Assembly: GCA_027563935.2 (NCBI GenBank)
Contig: CM050447.1
Location: forward strand, 14,476,501 to 14,540,500
From: Costus lasius
Taxonomy: Eukaryota; Streptophyta; Magnoliopsida; Zingiberales; Costaceae
DNA: 64,000 bases
Direction: 5' to 3'
Position numbers and translations under genes: made by a program. The notes below the pieces were generated by a model. It was not told the origin of the DNA and made no database searches. It saw only the letters and a list, made by a program, of their open reading frames with translations. This document shows, piece by piece, positions 46,838-57,010 of the stretch. Position 1 is the stretch's first letter, and the number at the start of each line of letters is the position of its first letter.

Positions 46838-49069
46838 GCATGCAACGATAGGTTTTCATGGCAGTTTTCCTGAAATTTCTACAATTTGGTGGCATCAATC
46901 CACTGCCATTATGTTGGGGGTCAGCTCTCTTACGATTAGGGGAAACTGTCTTAACACCAGTAGTGGATGCAGCAGTGGGTCTCAGAATAGCTGAAATGTC
47001 ATCAACTTCGCCAATAGTGATGAAATTATTATCTCATTTTATTTGAGGCAGAACCATTTCAGGCTTCAGGGACATGTTAGGAGCATAACATCCAGTTAAA
47101 CCTCCAACGGAGAGCCCAGTAGACTGTGGAGCCATTGCACTTGAAAAGATTGATATTCCATCTGACCTGAACGAAATGAACTTAAGTTGCCACATGTGGG
47201 GGATTGAGTGAAAGCTCAAATATTAGATATCGAAACTAAAGTATTCACCTGTTACTTTGTAATGGTACGATGGACAATGTATTTTCAGCAGAGTGAAGCC
47301 CAATCTGACTATTAATCATCTGTCTACCACTTACCATCTCAAGTGAAGCTTTTATTTCAATTTATTTGAAACCTGACAGAAAACCAAGCATGCATTTGTA
47401 AGGCCAGGATAAACAAATCAGAAATCACGTTATGCACGAAATATTCTATATTTCTAGTTGTAAAAACTATAGCCTGCCTTCCCTTTTTTCACTATCCTTG
47501 TGAATTTATTATGTTTTTTTTTTTAAAAAAAAGAGAAAAGATGATGATATTTACCATCTCTTCTTCCAAATGAATTTTTGCACTCTTCACATCTGCAGTA
47601 GATTGAGCATCCAACACCAGCCTGAAAAGAACACGTCAATATCATACTAAACATTGTTGTAAAAGATAGTGGTTTGTGGTTAACACGGTACCTGATAGCA
47701 TTCACAATATTTCTTCGAGCAGCTTGATTTTTTGCAATTGCAACCTTGCCTATGCCGTGTTGAAGCAGGAGTCATATGACCATCCCCCTCGAGGCATGAA
47801 ACTTGATGATCTCGAATCAGTTTTGTGGCAAATGCAAGTGCGTTACGAGCCTCAATCTTCTTGCGAGCAGAATGGATTATTTCCTCGTGAATGGGTTTAT
47901 TGAAACACCCTTGACACGAACAAGGATCCGTACAGTAAAGCCCCACAGCAAAGCACTCGCAATATCTGTAGGCAAGACAATGTTACCATGTCAACCCCAA
48001 AACATGCAAGTAATGAGTCAAAATTTTCTGCCAGCAATTGAACAACATCTTCAATACAACTAATTTGGACCGATTATTGCAGAAGGTTGAGATGAAGTGA
48101 GAGAGGCTCACAGTTTCAGGCATTTTGACTTCTTGCACTTGCAACGTTTGCATCCGTCACTCTCCGCTCCATTTTCTGTCTTGAGTCTGAATCATAAGGT
48201 TTCTTTGTTAGAGAGGAGTGAGAAAAAAAAAATAGAGAGATAACAACAATCAGGAACAGTTGACAATATATGCGGCATACCTTTTCTTCTTCGGACTCTC
48301 TTGACTCGACTCCTCAATGATACGGATTGTGGAGTCCTTTTGAGCATCACAATCGATAATCTGACATTCAACTTCAGTTTCAGTGGGGCATAAATCTTTA
48401 TCCATGGACAAGGATTTTGTCAGATTGTTCCCCTCGACTATTGGCATTGCTGAAGTAAATGCACCAGTCAACTCAAAATTATTTCTGGCTTTCTCGCCCT
48501 CTCCCTCATGGGCCTCTGGTTTCATAGCAGAATAAATAGAGATTACGTTTTCCTGAATCTCTGCCTCCGCGGCAAACAAAATCCTTCGCCGTTTTTCACT
48601 TTCTTGAATCGAGAGAGGTTTCGTATGTGTCATCCGAAACATTCTGGCAATGTCTGGTGAATCTATTGCCTCCATAGGCACGATGGGAGACAAATTATTC
48701 ATGAAGGCGAAAGTTGGTGAATCCTGCAAAACGAAAAGCAAAGAATTACAAAATAGTTGATAATCCTAAAAAAAGTAAACAGGTTAAAAGGCAACGTGAG
48801 ATGGTTAACGGATGTAACGAAATACCATAAAAAAAAAACTCGACACTCGCTCAGCTCAGACATTAAACAATCCCAAGAAGCAATAGCATTAGCAATTTCT
48901 CGCTCTCACAATAAACTATCCCATGAACTAATAAAGCTAGGAATAATAGCGTTTCAGAAGAAAAGATACTCGAAAAAGAAGAATCAATCGAAAATGAGAT
49001 GAAACGTGGAATTACCCAGAGCGAAGAGGGTGGCTTCCCCTCAAGCGTGGCTCGCTCCGGCGTCTCCAT
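46838..49069 (-). CDS. Tesmin/TSO1-like CXC (CPP) protein, copy A, truncated by a premature stop
   Basis: Exons on the minus strand: 49069-49016, 48723-48281, 48186-48112, 47965-47692, 47621-47555 and 47372-47249, then a decayed last exon down to about 46838. The N-terminus has METPERATL and the conserved [13 protein letters not shown] motif. The two Cys-rich CXC motifs (Cys178 onward [11 protein letters not shown]; 265 onward [18 protein letters not shown]), joined by a linker with an RNAL-type signature, bind DNA. Family members act in the nucleus, in DREAM-type complexes and in floral meristem and cell-division control. In exon 6 the Glu codon of copy B is TAA (47364-47362), ending the protein at 307 residues just after the second CXC motif. 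The last exon has a further stop. A truncated but DNA-binding product is possible. Confidence 0.88.
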
Positions 49070-49277
49070 CTCGGCGCAACGAAAGATTGAAAGCTTGAAT
49101 CTCTCGAACCGTTTGCGATATAAATGGCGGCTGTGGTAATTCATATTTATAACATCTATTATTTGGTTTATTAATTCATAGTTAGACCAATCCGAGTTCG
49201 ATTAAGATTCAGGTAGCGGATACAGTATGTTAGGCCGGGCCGATCAGCCCAATTCAGCCCAACCCACTACAAAAGTT
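49070..49277 (-). promoter_or_regulatory. 5' leader and proximal promoter of CXC gene copy A
   Basis: The sequence from about 49077 matches 51805-52045 closely (AACGAAAGATTGAAAGCTTG, TTTGCGATATAAA, TATTATTTGGTTTATTAATTC). A TATA-like GATATAAA (sense strand TTTATATC) lies about 50 bp upstream of the ATG. The next upstream sequence is interrupted by a SINE. Confidence 0.6.
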
Positions 49278-49390
49278 TTTTTTTTTTTTTTTGACATAGG
49301 CAAGTTAAGTTATGAGAGCGGGATTTGACCCCTAAAACCTTGTTATCAACAACTAACATCCTTATCGGTTAAACTAACTAACACTCTCTA
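49278..49390 (-). mobile_element. tRNA-derived SINE with poly(A) tail and 10-bp target duplication
   Basis: On the minus strand the element begins TAGAGAGTGTTAGTTAG. It has an A-box-like TAGTTTAACCGATAAGG and a B-box-like GGGGTCAAATCCC, as in tRNA promoters, and ends in about 15 A residues (T run at 49278-49292 on the plus strand). A perfect direct repeat TACAAAAGTT flanks it at 49268-49277 and 49391-49400. It is about 113 bp long, short for a plant SINE. It is absent from the second copy of this upstream region at 52 kb. Confidence 0.85.
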
Positions 49391-49400
49391 TACAAAAGTT

Positions 49401-49735
49401 AATATAAAAATATATAAAAATATATAAAATCATATAAAATCATATAAAAATATATAAAAATATATAAAAATATATAAAAACTTATAAAATCATATAAAAA
49501 TATATAAAAACATATAAAAACTTTTAAAAACATATTAAAATATATAAAAATATATAAAAACATATAAATATATATAAAAACATATAAAAATATATCAAAC
49601 GGATATAAATATATATAAAAACATATAAAAATATATAAAAACATATATAAACGTATAAAAAATATAAAAACATATATAAATAAAAATATATATAAACATA
49701 TAAATATATAAAAATATATAAATTATTATTTTAAT
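49401..49735. repeat. AT-rich minisatellite, CATATAAAAATATATAAAAA-type units
   Basis: An irregular tandem array of 10-11 bp units (CATATAAAAA / TATATAAAAA). The open frame rich in Phe, Tyr and Ile read through its minus strand is a by-product of the repeat. The array is missing from the duplicated flank at 52 kb. Confidence 0.9.
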
Positions 49736-50085
49736 TATTATATAATTTTTTGCTTAATAATATTATAATACTTCTTCTACCAGCAATCTACAGTATTTTA
49801 ACAGTAAATAATACTGTTTCTAACCTTACAACACTGCAATAGTAGCACCTGTAACAGCAGCACCTGCACTGCAATCCCAAATTATCCCTAAATCTCTCGT
49901 CAGACGTTGTCGGCGGAGTTCCCACGGTGTTCCGATGGTGCGGGTGGGTGGTTGGAACGTTGTTGTCAACCTCATCCTCTCTCGCCTTCCTCCTCCATCT
50001 TCCTTGCGTCGGCCACTGTTGTAGCCGGCGGTCATGTCCAGATTGCCTCGGAAGGCGTCGAACCAGCCGCTTCACCGACTAAAAG

Positions 50086-50661
50086 TAGACCTGGCAAAAC
50101 TTGACCCGACTCGACTCGACACGAAGTTAGGCGGGTTTAGGTCAACTATAATAGTGTTCGGGTCATAAATAGTTTAACCTGTTTATAATCCGAAAATAAT
50201 CAGGTTGTATCAGATTATAAACGAGTTGACCCGCTTAACCCGATTACATTATATATTTATATATATAAATTTTAAATATAGGTCCGCCCAACTCCCAATG
50301 CTAGCCCATAAGCCTAAATTTCTTCTAATCATTCTTTAACCTAAATTTTAGCCCACACCATAAGTCTAAATTTTTATAAATTTTAATAGATTTTTTTATC
50401 AATTTGTTATTTATATATAAAATATAAATAATAAATTTATAATCGAGTTGTGTCAGGTCAAGCAAATTGGGTTCTTAAATGACCGATTTAATAAACGGAT
50501 TATTTAGGTCATGTAGGGTTGACCCGATTATATTTGGGTTGTGTTCATGTTAGATAGTTTGACCCAATTAATTAAACGAATTGTGTTCGGATTGGCTTAA
50601 TCGGGTCATGGGTCATAGCTAACACGACCCATTTATGAGCCGCTGACCTGAATTGCGTCTA
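50086..50661. mobile_element. Non-autonomous hAT element (576 bp) with perfect 8-bp duplication
   Basis: The ends are TAGACCTGGCAAA and, in reverse complement, TAGACGCAATTCAGG. The direct repeat ACTAAAAG at 50078-50085 and 50662-50669 is an 8-bp target duplication. The interior has repeated GACCCG / CGGGT motifs. The second copy of the flank at 52.5 kb lacks this element. Confidence 0.9.
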
Positions 50662-50754
50662 ACTAAAAGGAGCCGGTGAAAGTTATTTAATATATAAATA
50701 AACATATAAATATTTATAAATAATACAAAATAAATAGTATTTATGCAAAATAAG

Positions 50755-50756
<2 letters not shown>

Positions 50757-50803
<47 letters not shown>
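50757..50803. repeat. AT microsatellite
   Basis: A pure (AT)n run of about 46 bp. In the duplicated flank the same place holds only a short TATATGTAGAGAGATA, so it expanded or shrank after duplication. Confidence 0.9.
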
Positions 50804-50806
<3 letters not shown>

Positions 50807-51341
50807 GTCTAGGCTGTTCAATATTTATTATGGTAAATTATTGGACGGTTCAGATCTACAATGACAAAAAAAGCCTTGCCCACGGAGGAAAAAACCTCTC
50901 TTCCGTCGCTTTCTGACTGCGGCCACTAGCCATTGCTCGACCGAGCGCCAATGAAGAGGTGCACGAAGGATCACTTGAAAAAAGGTGAGCTATGGATAAT
51001 TCATAATTTTCCAAATTTCTTCTTCAAATTATTCTAATTTATCTTCTTTTGTTTATGATTTGGTTTTGTATCTCTACGATCGGAGTTAGAGGTGTGCGTT
51101 GCATGCTTGTTCCCCTTGTTCTTAAGATCACGCATTGCCTCTTCTTTTCGATTTCATCATCGTAAGTTCTCTGATCTTATTTTTCATTCTTGTTTTATTT
51201 GCACTGCGGTCCGAATATAACTTGGTTAGGTTTCCGTCCTTTCTAATGAATGGTACTGCAAAGTGTTGATACTTGTTCATGTAAATTACGGTTTTTCTTA
51301 TTTTGGGTCTTTTTGAGTAGGACTACTTGATAGTTGTTTCA

Positions 51342-51556
51342 TAAATCGTGTATAAAATTTTGCGCTTCGGCACCGTATTCAAGCTTAATCTTCCACTTGT
51401 TATCAAATCCTATTTTGCCTTAAGTAACATACGCAGGTGCGAAATTTACCTCAACTATTATTCAAATACCGGAACTCATTCACCTATTATTAAGTAACAT
51501 ATGCGGGCGCGTGATAGTATTATACATGCTTTAACTTGCGCTTTTGTACAGTAAGA
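51342..51556. other. Spacer between duplicated flank and hAT-like left end
   Basis: Unique sequence with two diverged copies of a TTAAGTAACATA(C/T)GC motif (near 51420 and 51493) that resemble the start of the following element end. Confidence 0.4.
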
Positions 51557-51804
51557 TATGGGGGTGCGAAATTTTGGTACCGAAGTACCGAACTTGTTTT
51601 TTTGGGTACCGGTATTGAAATTACTATCAGTACCGGTATCGATTTCCCGAAATAAATTCAGAAATTCCCAAAATCCCGAACCAGTATATTATTAATTTTG
51701 TACCACAAGCTGAAAAAAATATTTCAATATAACATCTTAAATGTACAATCAAACAATACAACAAATCATGCAACAAATCATATAACAAATCATGCAACAA
51801 ATCA

Positions 51805-53706
51805 TATAACGAAAGATTGAAAGCTTGAATCTCTCAAACAGTTTGCGATATAAACCAAGTATTTAGGGAGTGAGAATCGGTCGACGGCGGCAACGCAATC
51901 GCAATAAAGAAAAAGATGCGGCCGTGGTAATTCATATTTACACGTGTAAGACACAATAACATCTATTATTTGGTTTATTAATTCATAGTTAGACCAACCA
52001 CAGTCCGAGTTCGATTAGGACTCACGTGTGGATACCGTATGTTAGGCCTTCGGGTGGAATATTAAGGTACGGCCCAATTCAGCCCAGCGCACTCCCATAG
52101 AGCTGAGGCGGGTTTGCAAATCGGATCGAGCGCCGCCCCGAACAATTTGCCCCAATGAGCATCGTGCGCGCGTAGAGGCGAATGTACGTGGTCGGTGTGG
52201 GCGGCTGATGTGGATGGGATGGGTCCATTGACTGGACGTGGTGTGCAAGACAATGGCGTGGGTAGCACATCCGATGTGCGCTGTGATGAAAACGGACGCT
52301 GAATTTTCGAAAGCGAGAGCACTGATCTCCTTCACTTCGTCCCCCTCTCTTCCATCTAGCTAAATATCTCGTCGAACATTGTCGGCAGAGTTCCCATGGG
52401 TGGTTGGTTACTGCGGTCAACTTCATCCTCTATCGCATTTCTCCTCCATCTTCCTCGCATCGACCACTACTATAGCTGATGGACACGTCCAAATCGCCTC
52501 AGAAGGCATCAAACACAGTCGCTTCACCGACTAGGGTTCCATTTGGCATAGCTGAAATTTTTAACTTTTGTTAGTTGAAAAAGTACTTGTTGAAAAGTAG
52601 TTTGTTGAAAAAATTAAAAGGTGTTTGGCAAAACTATTGTGCTGGTGAAATTTGTTTTTATAAAAAATATAATTTTTTTTAAAAAATTAAAAGGTAAAAT
52701 TAAAACTAAACTAATAGTAATAAATAATTTTAATTTTAATTTTAATTTAATAATAATATTTTTTATTAAAATAATATTAATTTTTAATAAAATTTTTGTA
52801 ATTGAGAAAATTTTAAATAATTTTAGATTTAATAATTTTTATTAAAATAATAATTTTAAAAAATAATTTTGTCATTGATAAGACACATGAATATAGGTAC
52901 GGATATGAGATACATAAAGAAAAATAGTTAGAAAATAACAAAAGTAGCTCTCTCCTAGTTTTTCCAAACCTAAAAGTAGCTTGCCAAACACCTCAACTTT
53001 TAAAAAATCTACTGTTTTAACCAACAAAAGCAGCTGATCAGCTGTGCCAAACAAGAGCCGGAGAAAGTTATTAAAATATAAATAAACATATCAATATTAT
53101 AAATAAATAAATACAAAATAAATAGTATTTATGCAAAATAAGTATTATATATGTAGAGAGATAAGGGTCTAGGCCGTTCAATATTTATTACGGTAAATTA
53201 TTGGACAGTTCAGATCTACAATGACAAAAAAGCCTTGCCCACGGAGGAAAAAACCTCTCTTCCGTCGCTTTCTAGCTGCGGCCGCTAGCCATCGCCCGAC
53301 CGAGCGCCAGCGAAGAGGTGCACGAAGGGTCACTTGGAAAATAGTGAGCTATGGATTATTCATAATTTTCCAAATTTCTTCATCAAATTCTTCTAACCTT
53401 CTTTTGTTTATGATTTGGTTTTGTATCTCTACGATCGGAGTTACAAGTGTGCGTTGCATGCTTGTTGCCCTTGTTCTTAAGATCACGTGTTGCCTCTTCT
53501 TTTCGATTTCATCATCGTAAGTTCTCTGATCTTATTTTTCATTCTTGGTTTATTTGGACCGCGGTCCGAATATAACTTGGTTAGGTTTCCGTCCTTTCTA
53601 ATGAATGGTACTGCCAAGTGTTGATACTTGTTCTTAACGTGTAGTTTTAAATTAGGGTTTTTCTTATTTTGGGTCTTTTTGAGTAGAACTAATTGATAGT
53701 TGTTTC
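51805..53706. repeat. Second copy of CXC gene upstream flank (promoter without gene)
   Basis: Matches the flank at 49077-51341 in several collinear blocks, with small substitutions and copy-specific insertions. It starts AACGAAAGATTG and stops at GATAGTTGTTTCA. It lacks the SINE, the AT minisatellite and the 576-bp hAT of unit 1. It has its own MITE. Open frames of 80-115 codons on the minus strand here (52042-52426) are part of the flank and have no family match. Confidence 0.82.
52534..53057. mobile_element. Harbinger-like MITE in the second flank copy
   Basis: The left end GGGTTCCATTTGGCATAGCTG and the reverse complement of the right end GGCTCTTGTTTGGCACAGCTG form an inverted repeat of the same family as 28926-29114. 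The interior is AT-rich and expanded. It sits in the CCGACTA/GCCGG junction where unit 1 carries the unrelated 576-bp hAT. Confidence 0.75.
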
Positions 53707-54240
53707 AAAAATTGAGTCAACAATGCAGGAGTTATCCTAGTAAACATATTTGAGTCAACAAAACTACTAAACAATGCAGGAGTTATCCTAGTAAACATAT
53801 TTGAATTTTCCATGAGAAATAAGAATAATAAGCATCCAAACTATTTTTGTACTTGATAATTAAACAAAACAATTCAGAAAGCCACGAAGTTTCTCCAAAA
53901 CTATCATGACATTGGGTTTCTTTGAGAAGAATACTATCAAACAGTAGTTGAGAAGAATACCTTCAACGGTTCAACTGAAATGAGCTAGGGCGATGAGCTT
54001 TGGCAGTTGGGCAACTGGGCGTTTGGGCGAAAGGGCAAGACCGTGAGTCGCGAGAGTACTCTCATCTCTCGCTGTCTCGGTTTAGGATTTAGGGAACACG
54101 ATAGTAATGAGTGACGACACCAGACATGAGTCACACAACTTGCACTTACGCTATCACGCTGCACGCACGCGCGTCGCACGAGCAAGTGGTTCCAACTTCC
54201 GATTTATGTGTTTCGGTACTTCTGTAACAGGTAAGTAGTA
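53707..54240. other. Interior of hAT-like element after the captured flank
   Basis: A block of about 32 bp (CAATGCAGGAGTTATCCTAG and following bases) is directly repeated at about 53721 and 53774. A GC-richer patch at 53980-54190 could be leader sequence of a parent element. No transposase is encoded. Confidence 0.4.
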
Positions 54241-54438
54241 ACTAGTAAATAAATAATAGTTTTAATTAAATAATATATAAATGTTCGGGATTTCAGGATT
54301 TTCCCAAATCAATTTTTAGGTACCGGTACCGGTACCAGTACCATATTCCCGAATAAAATTTCGGTACCAGTCTCGAAATACCGAATACTAAAAAATTTAA
54401 TACAGTATTTTAGTACTGGTACCGTTTGCTCACCCCTA

Positions 54439-55814
54439 TCAATAATGTAGTGATATGTAGATGGTGCATTAGTTGAATCTCAACTTTAAAACTCCATTCA
54501 ACTGCTTTTCATCTTGATTTTGGATTTTTTTTTTCCATTTGTAAAATTATAAAATATTGGTCTAGAAAATCTAAGATGAATGGTAAATGAGAAAGTTTGA
54601 TTCTCTACTGTGGCAAAGTTTTAGTCATCATTAAATTCTTTTAATTGTAGGGACAATTGGCGATATTCAATATGACCAGTCAAGCAGTTATTAGCGACTA
54701 AAACTTCATAGATGCAACTTATTATGAATGGTAGATACTCACTATATTTAATTTAGAGATAAGGGACGTCAACATTAGGTTATGGTGTATAATAGACACA
54801 ATTATGGCGAAAATTTATTCATCCTCATTAAATTATGTCTAATTATTTACTAATTGATTGAAATTTAGGAGAGGAGGACATTATTTTTTCATTGTTACTT
54901 CTATAATATTGTATCTAGTGACACATTTATCTGGTCTTATTTTTAACAATTTTGTTGCTTTGGTAACTTTTGGAACATGTATGGTTCTTATATTGTAATT
55001 TTTTTCCCTCTATATTCCTTTATATTATGATGAAGAAGATGCTAAAGTAAACAATATTTTTTTTAACCAAGATTCTATTTTTACATTTTTCTTGGTAGGA
55101 CGCACAAATGAGAATAAAGTGTATATAAACATTTATTTTAGTAGTTTCTTTGATCTTTTCTAGACAATTAAGTTTATGATTTTGTAGTAATGTTCAAAAT
55201 TTATATATCGATATTTGTATTGATTTATTGTTAGGCTGGTATTATAACAATATTGAGTTGTGCTGATACAAGATTATGATCTATACCATTTTTAGCCAGC
55301 TAGTTCTATCCCTTAGATTTATTCTAGGAGAGCATATATGCAAAACTAATGAATCAATTTTACATTTTTGGCCAACTAGTTGGGATTGGCACATGTATTA
55401 TAACCAACAATGTTTATGAATGGGCATACAAGTAGTCATAATATGTCTTCAATCTATAGCCTTGATAGTTTACTCTGGCCAATGATACATCTTATTTATG
55501 AAGTATGTTGTGAGATGAGATTATTAAATTAGTTATATATAAAATCACTTGGTTAAATTAAGTATAAATCAAATAGAAGACAACAATTTAGTGGTAAAAT
55601 GAGTTTCTGTCCCATTGCATCTTAGCTGTTGTAGCTACACCAACTTATGTAAGAGGACATGGAAAAGCTTAAAGACAATATTTGTATTATATATAATACG
55701 AATGTATAATATATTATACATTTAAAATATATTTAGTATATATTACATATATAAAATATATTATACTGTATTGTATATATATGTATATGCATAAATAATA
55801 TATATAATATGTAT
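54439..55814. other. AT-rich spacer
   Basis: No gene, RNA or repeat was recognised. TATATA-type low-complexity sequence increases towards 55690-55810. Confidence 0.4.
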
Positions 55815-56948
55815 TGTTGTGGAGAATTTTCAAGAATTTATTTTAAATAATAATTTTGCATACTTTTATATAATGTTAATTTGCAGAAAATAAAAGAAAA
55901 GTTTAAGAATGAAAAACCCGGAAGCGCGATACGCTGTTCTTAGGTGAAAGTTTCGGGTTTTCGTGCGAGTTGATTTCGAACTGAATACCCAGGATACGAC
56001 CGGGATACTCTTCCTGCGGGTCACAACTGTGGAGAAGATGACTAGACTCCCTTTCAGCAATTGAGCAGAAGAAAACCAAAGAACCAAAGAAGAAAATCAA
56101 GAGAAGATGAAGAAAAGCTTGTCAAAGCTCTCGGCTTAGACTTGTTAACCAAAATAGTTGAGACATATTTCCTTCTAATAGGCAAAGTCCAACTACCCAA
56201 ATCCAACGTTAACATTGTTAACGTTGTGCAGGAAAATAAAAGTCAATCAAAGCATTTAATTCACTTTCCAAAATTGAATTAAATTGATAGCAATCGGCTG
56301 CATTAAAGGAAAAAAAAGGAAAGGAAACGTTAGCTATTAATAATTTAATAGCTAGAGCTTATTTCAATTAAAAAATCAATTAAAATATTTTTTAATTTTA
56401 TTCCAAAAATCCCCCACAAAATTAAAAAAAATAATATAAATAAATTTAAGAAAAAATAAATTGCTGGTCAATACTTATATCATGCGGTCAGTAAAGTGCA
56501 CGTAAAGGCATAACCTTTACTTAGTGAAAATATTTTCATCTGAAGGAAAAACAGTGAACTAGTCTTGAACTAATTTCTTTTGACTCAGATTAGAACAAAT
56601 CCACACATAATATAGGGTATGTCTGATCGCGGGGTTGCGCATTTTTGGTCGTGCGCATGTATCTTTATGAGAGCTTCTGAGGGTTATCTATGTCCTCAGC
56701 AGCGACCGTATACGGACTCTCTCATATAGGAAGTTCCCTGCAAGGGATGAGTGTAGAGGCTCATCTCATGGTAATTAACCACTTTGGGATGTTTTCATTT
56801 CCTCTACAATATAAACACAAATCTATCCTCAGGAATGAGAGTATAGAGTATCAATTCTATCACATCAAATTTTATACACCATAGTGTTTTATAGTTTTAT
56901 TTTTTTTAAAGTGCTTATTAGCCAGTCAATCAGCTTGTTATTACCACA
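55815..56948 (-). repeat. 3' LTR of the copia element (complete)
   Basis: About 1.13 kb. The inner edge is set at CCACA just before the purine-rich (minus strand) GAAGGAGGTTCAA, a likely polypurine tract. The minus-strand start TGTGG and end CAACA fit TG..CA. The inner boundary is inferred, not confirmed, because the other LTR is truncated. Confidence 0.65.
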
Positions 56949-57010
56949 TTGAACCTCCTTCAAGGGATCTCCTATCACAGAGGTTGGGTTCCCACCGCTG
57001 AAAGACCTAT

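Larger units (their letters stand above)
49736..51341. other. Upstream flank of CXC copy A, unit 1 of a local duplication
   Basis: Blocks at 49895-50085, 50662-50760 and 50803-51341 match 52365-52530, 53055-53150 and 53160-53706. Together with 49077-49230 against 51805-52045, they show that about 2.3 kb of flank was duplicated. The gaps between blocks are insertions specific to one copy. No convincing gene is encoded. Confidence 0.8.
51557..54438. mobile_element. hAT-like element enclosing a copy of the CXC gene's 5' flank
   Basis: The left subterminal region (51557-51720) and the reverse complement of the right one (54240-54438) share layout and sequence: a TATGGGGGTGCGAAA / TAGGGGTGAGCAAAC tip, GGTACC-rich stretches, then AAATCCCGAAC with ATATTATTA. 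Between them lies 51805-53706, which matches the upstream flank of CXC copy A, including the leader up to 8 bp before its ATG but no coding sequence. No perfect 8-bp target duplication was found. Either the element copied the flank (Pack-type capture), or a tandem duplication became framed by element ends. Confidence 0.55.

Noticed and set aside
49399..49644. 81-codon frame rich in Phe, Tyr and Ile
   Set aside because: It is a translation of an AT-rich minisatellite.
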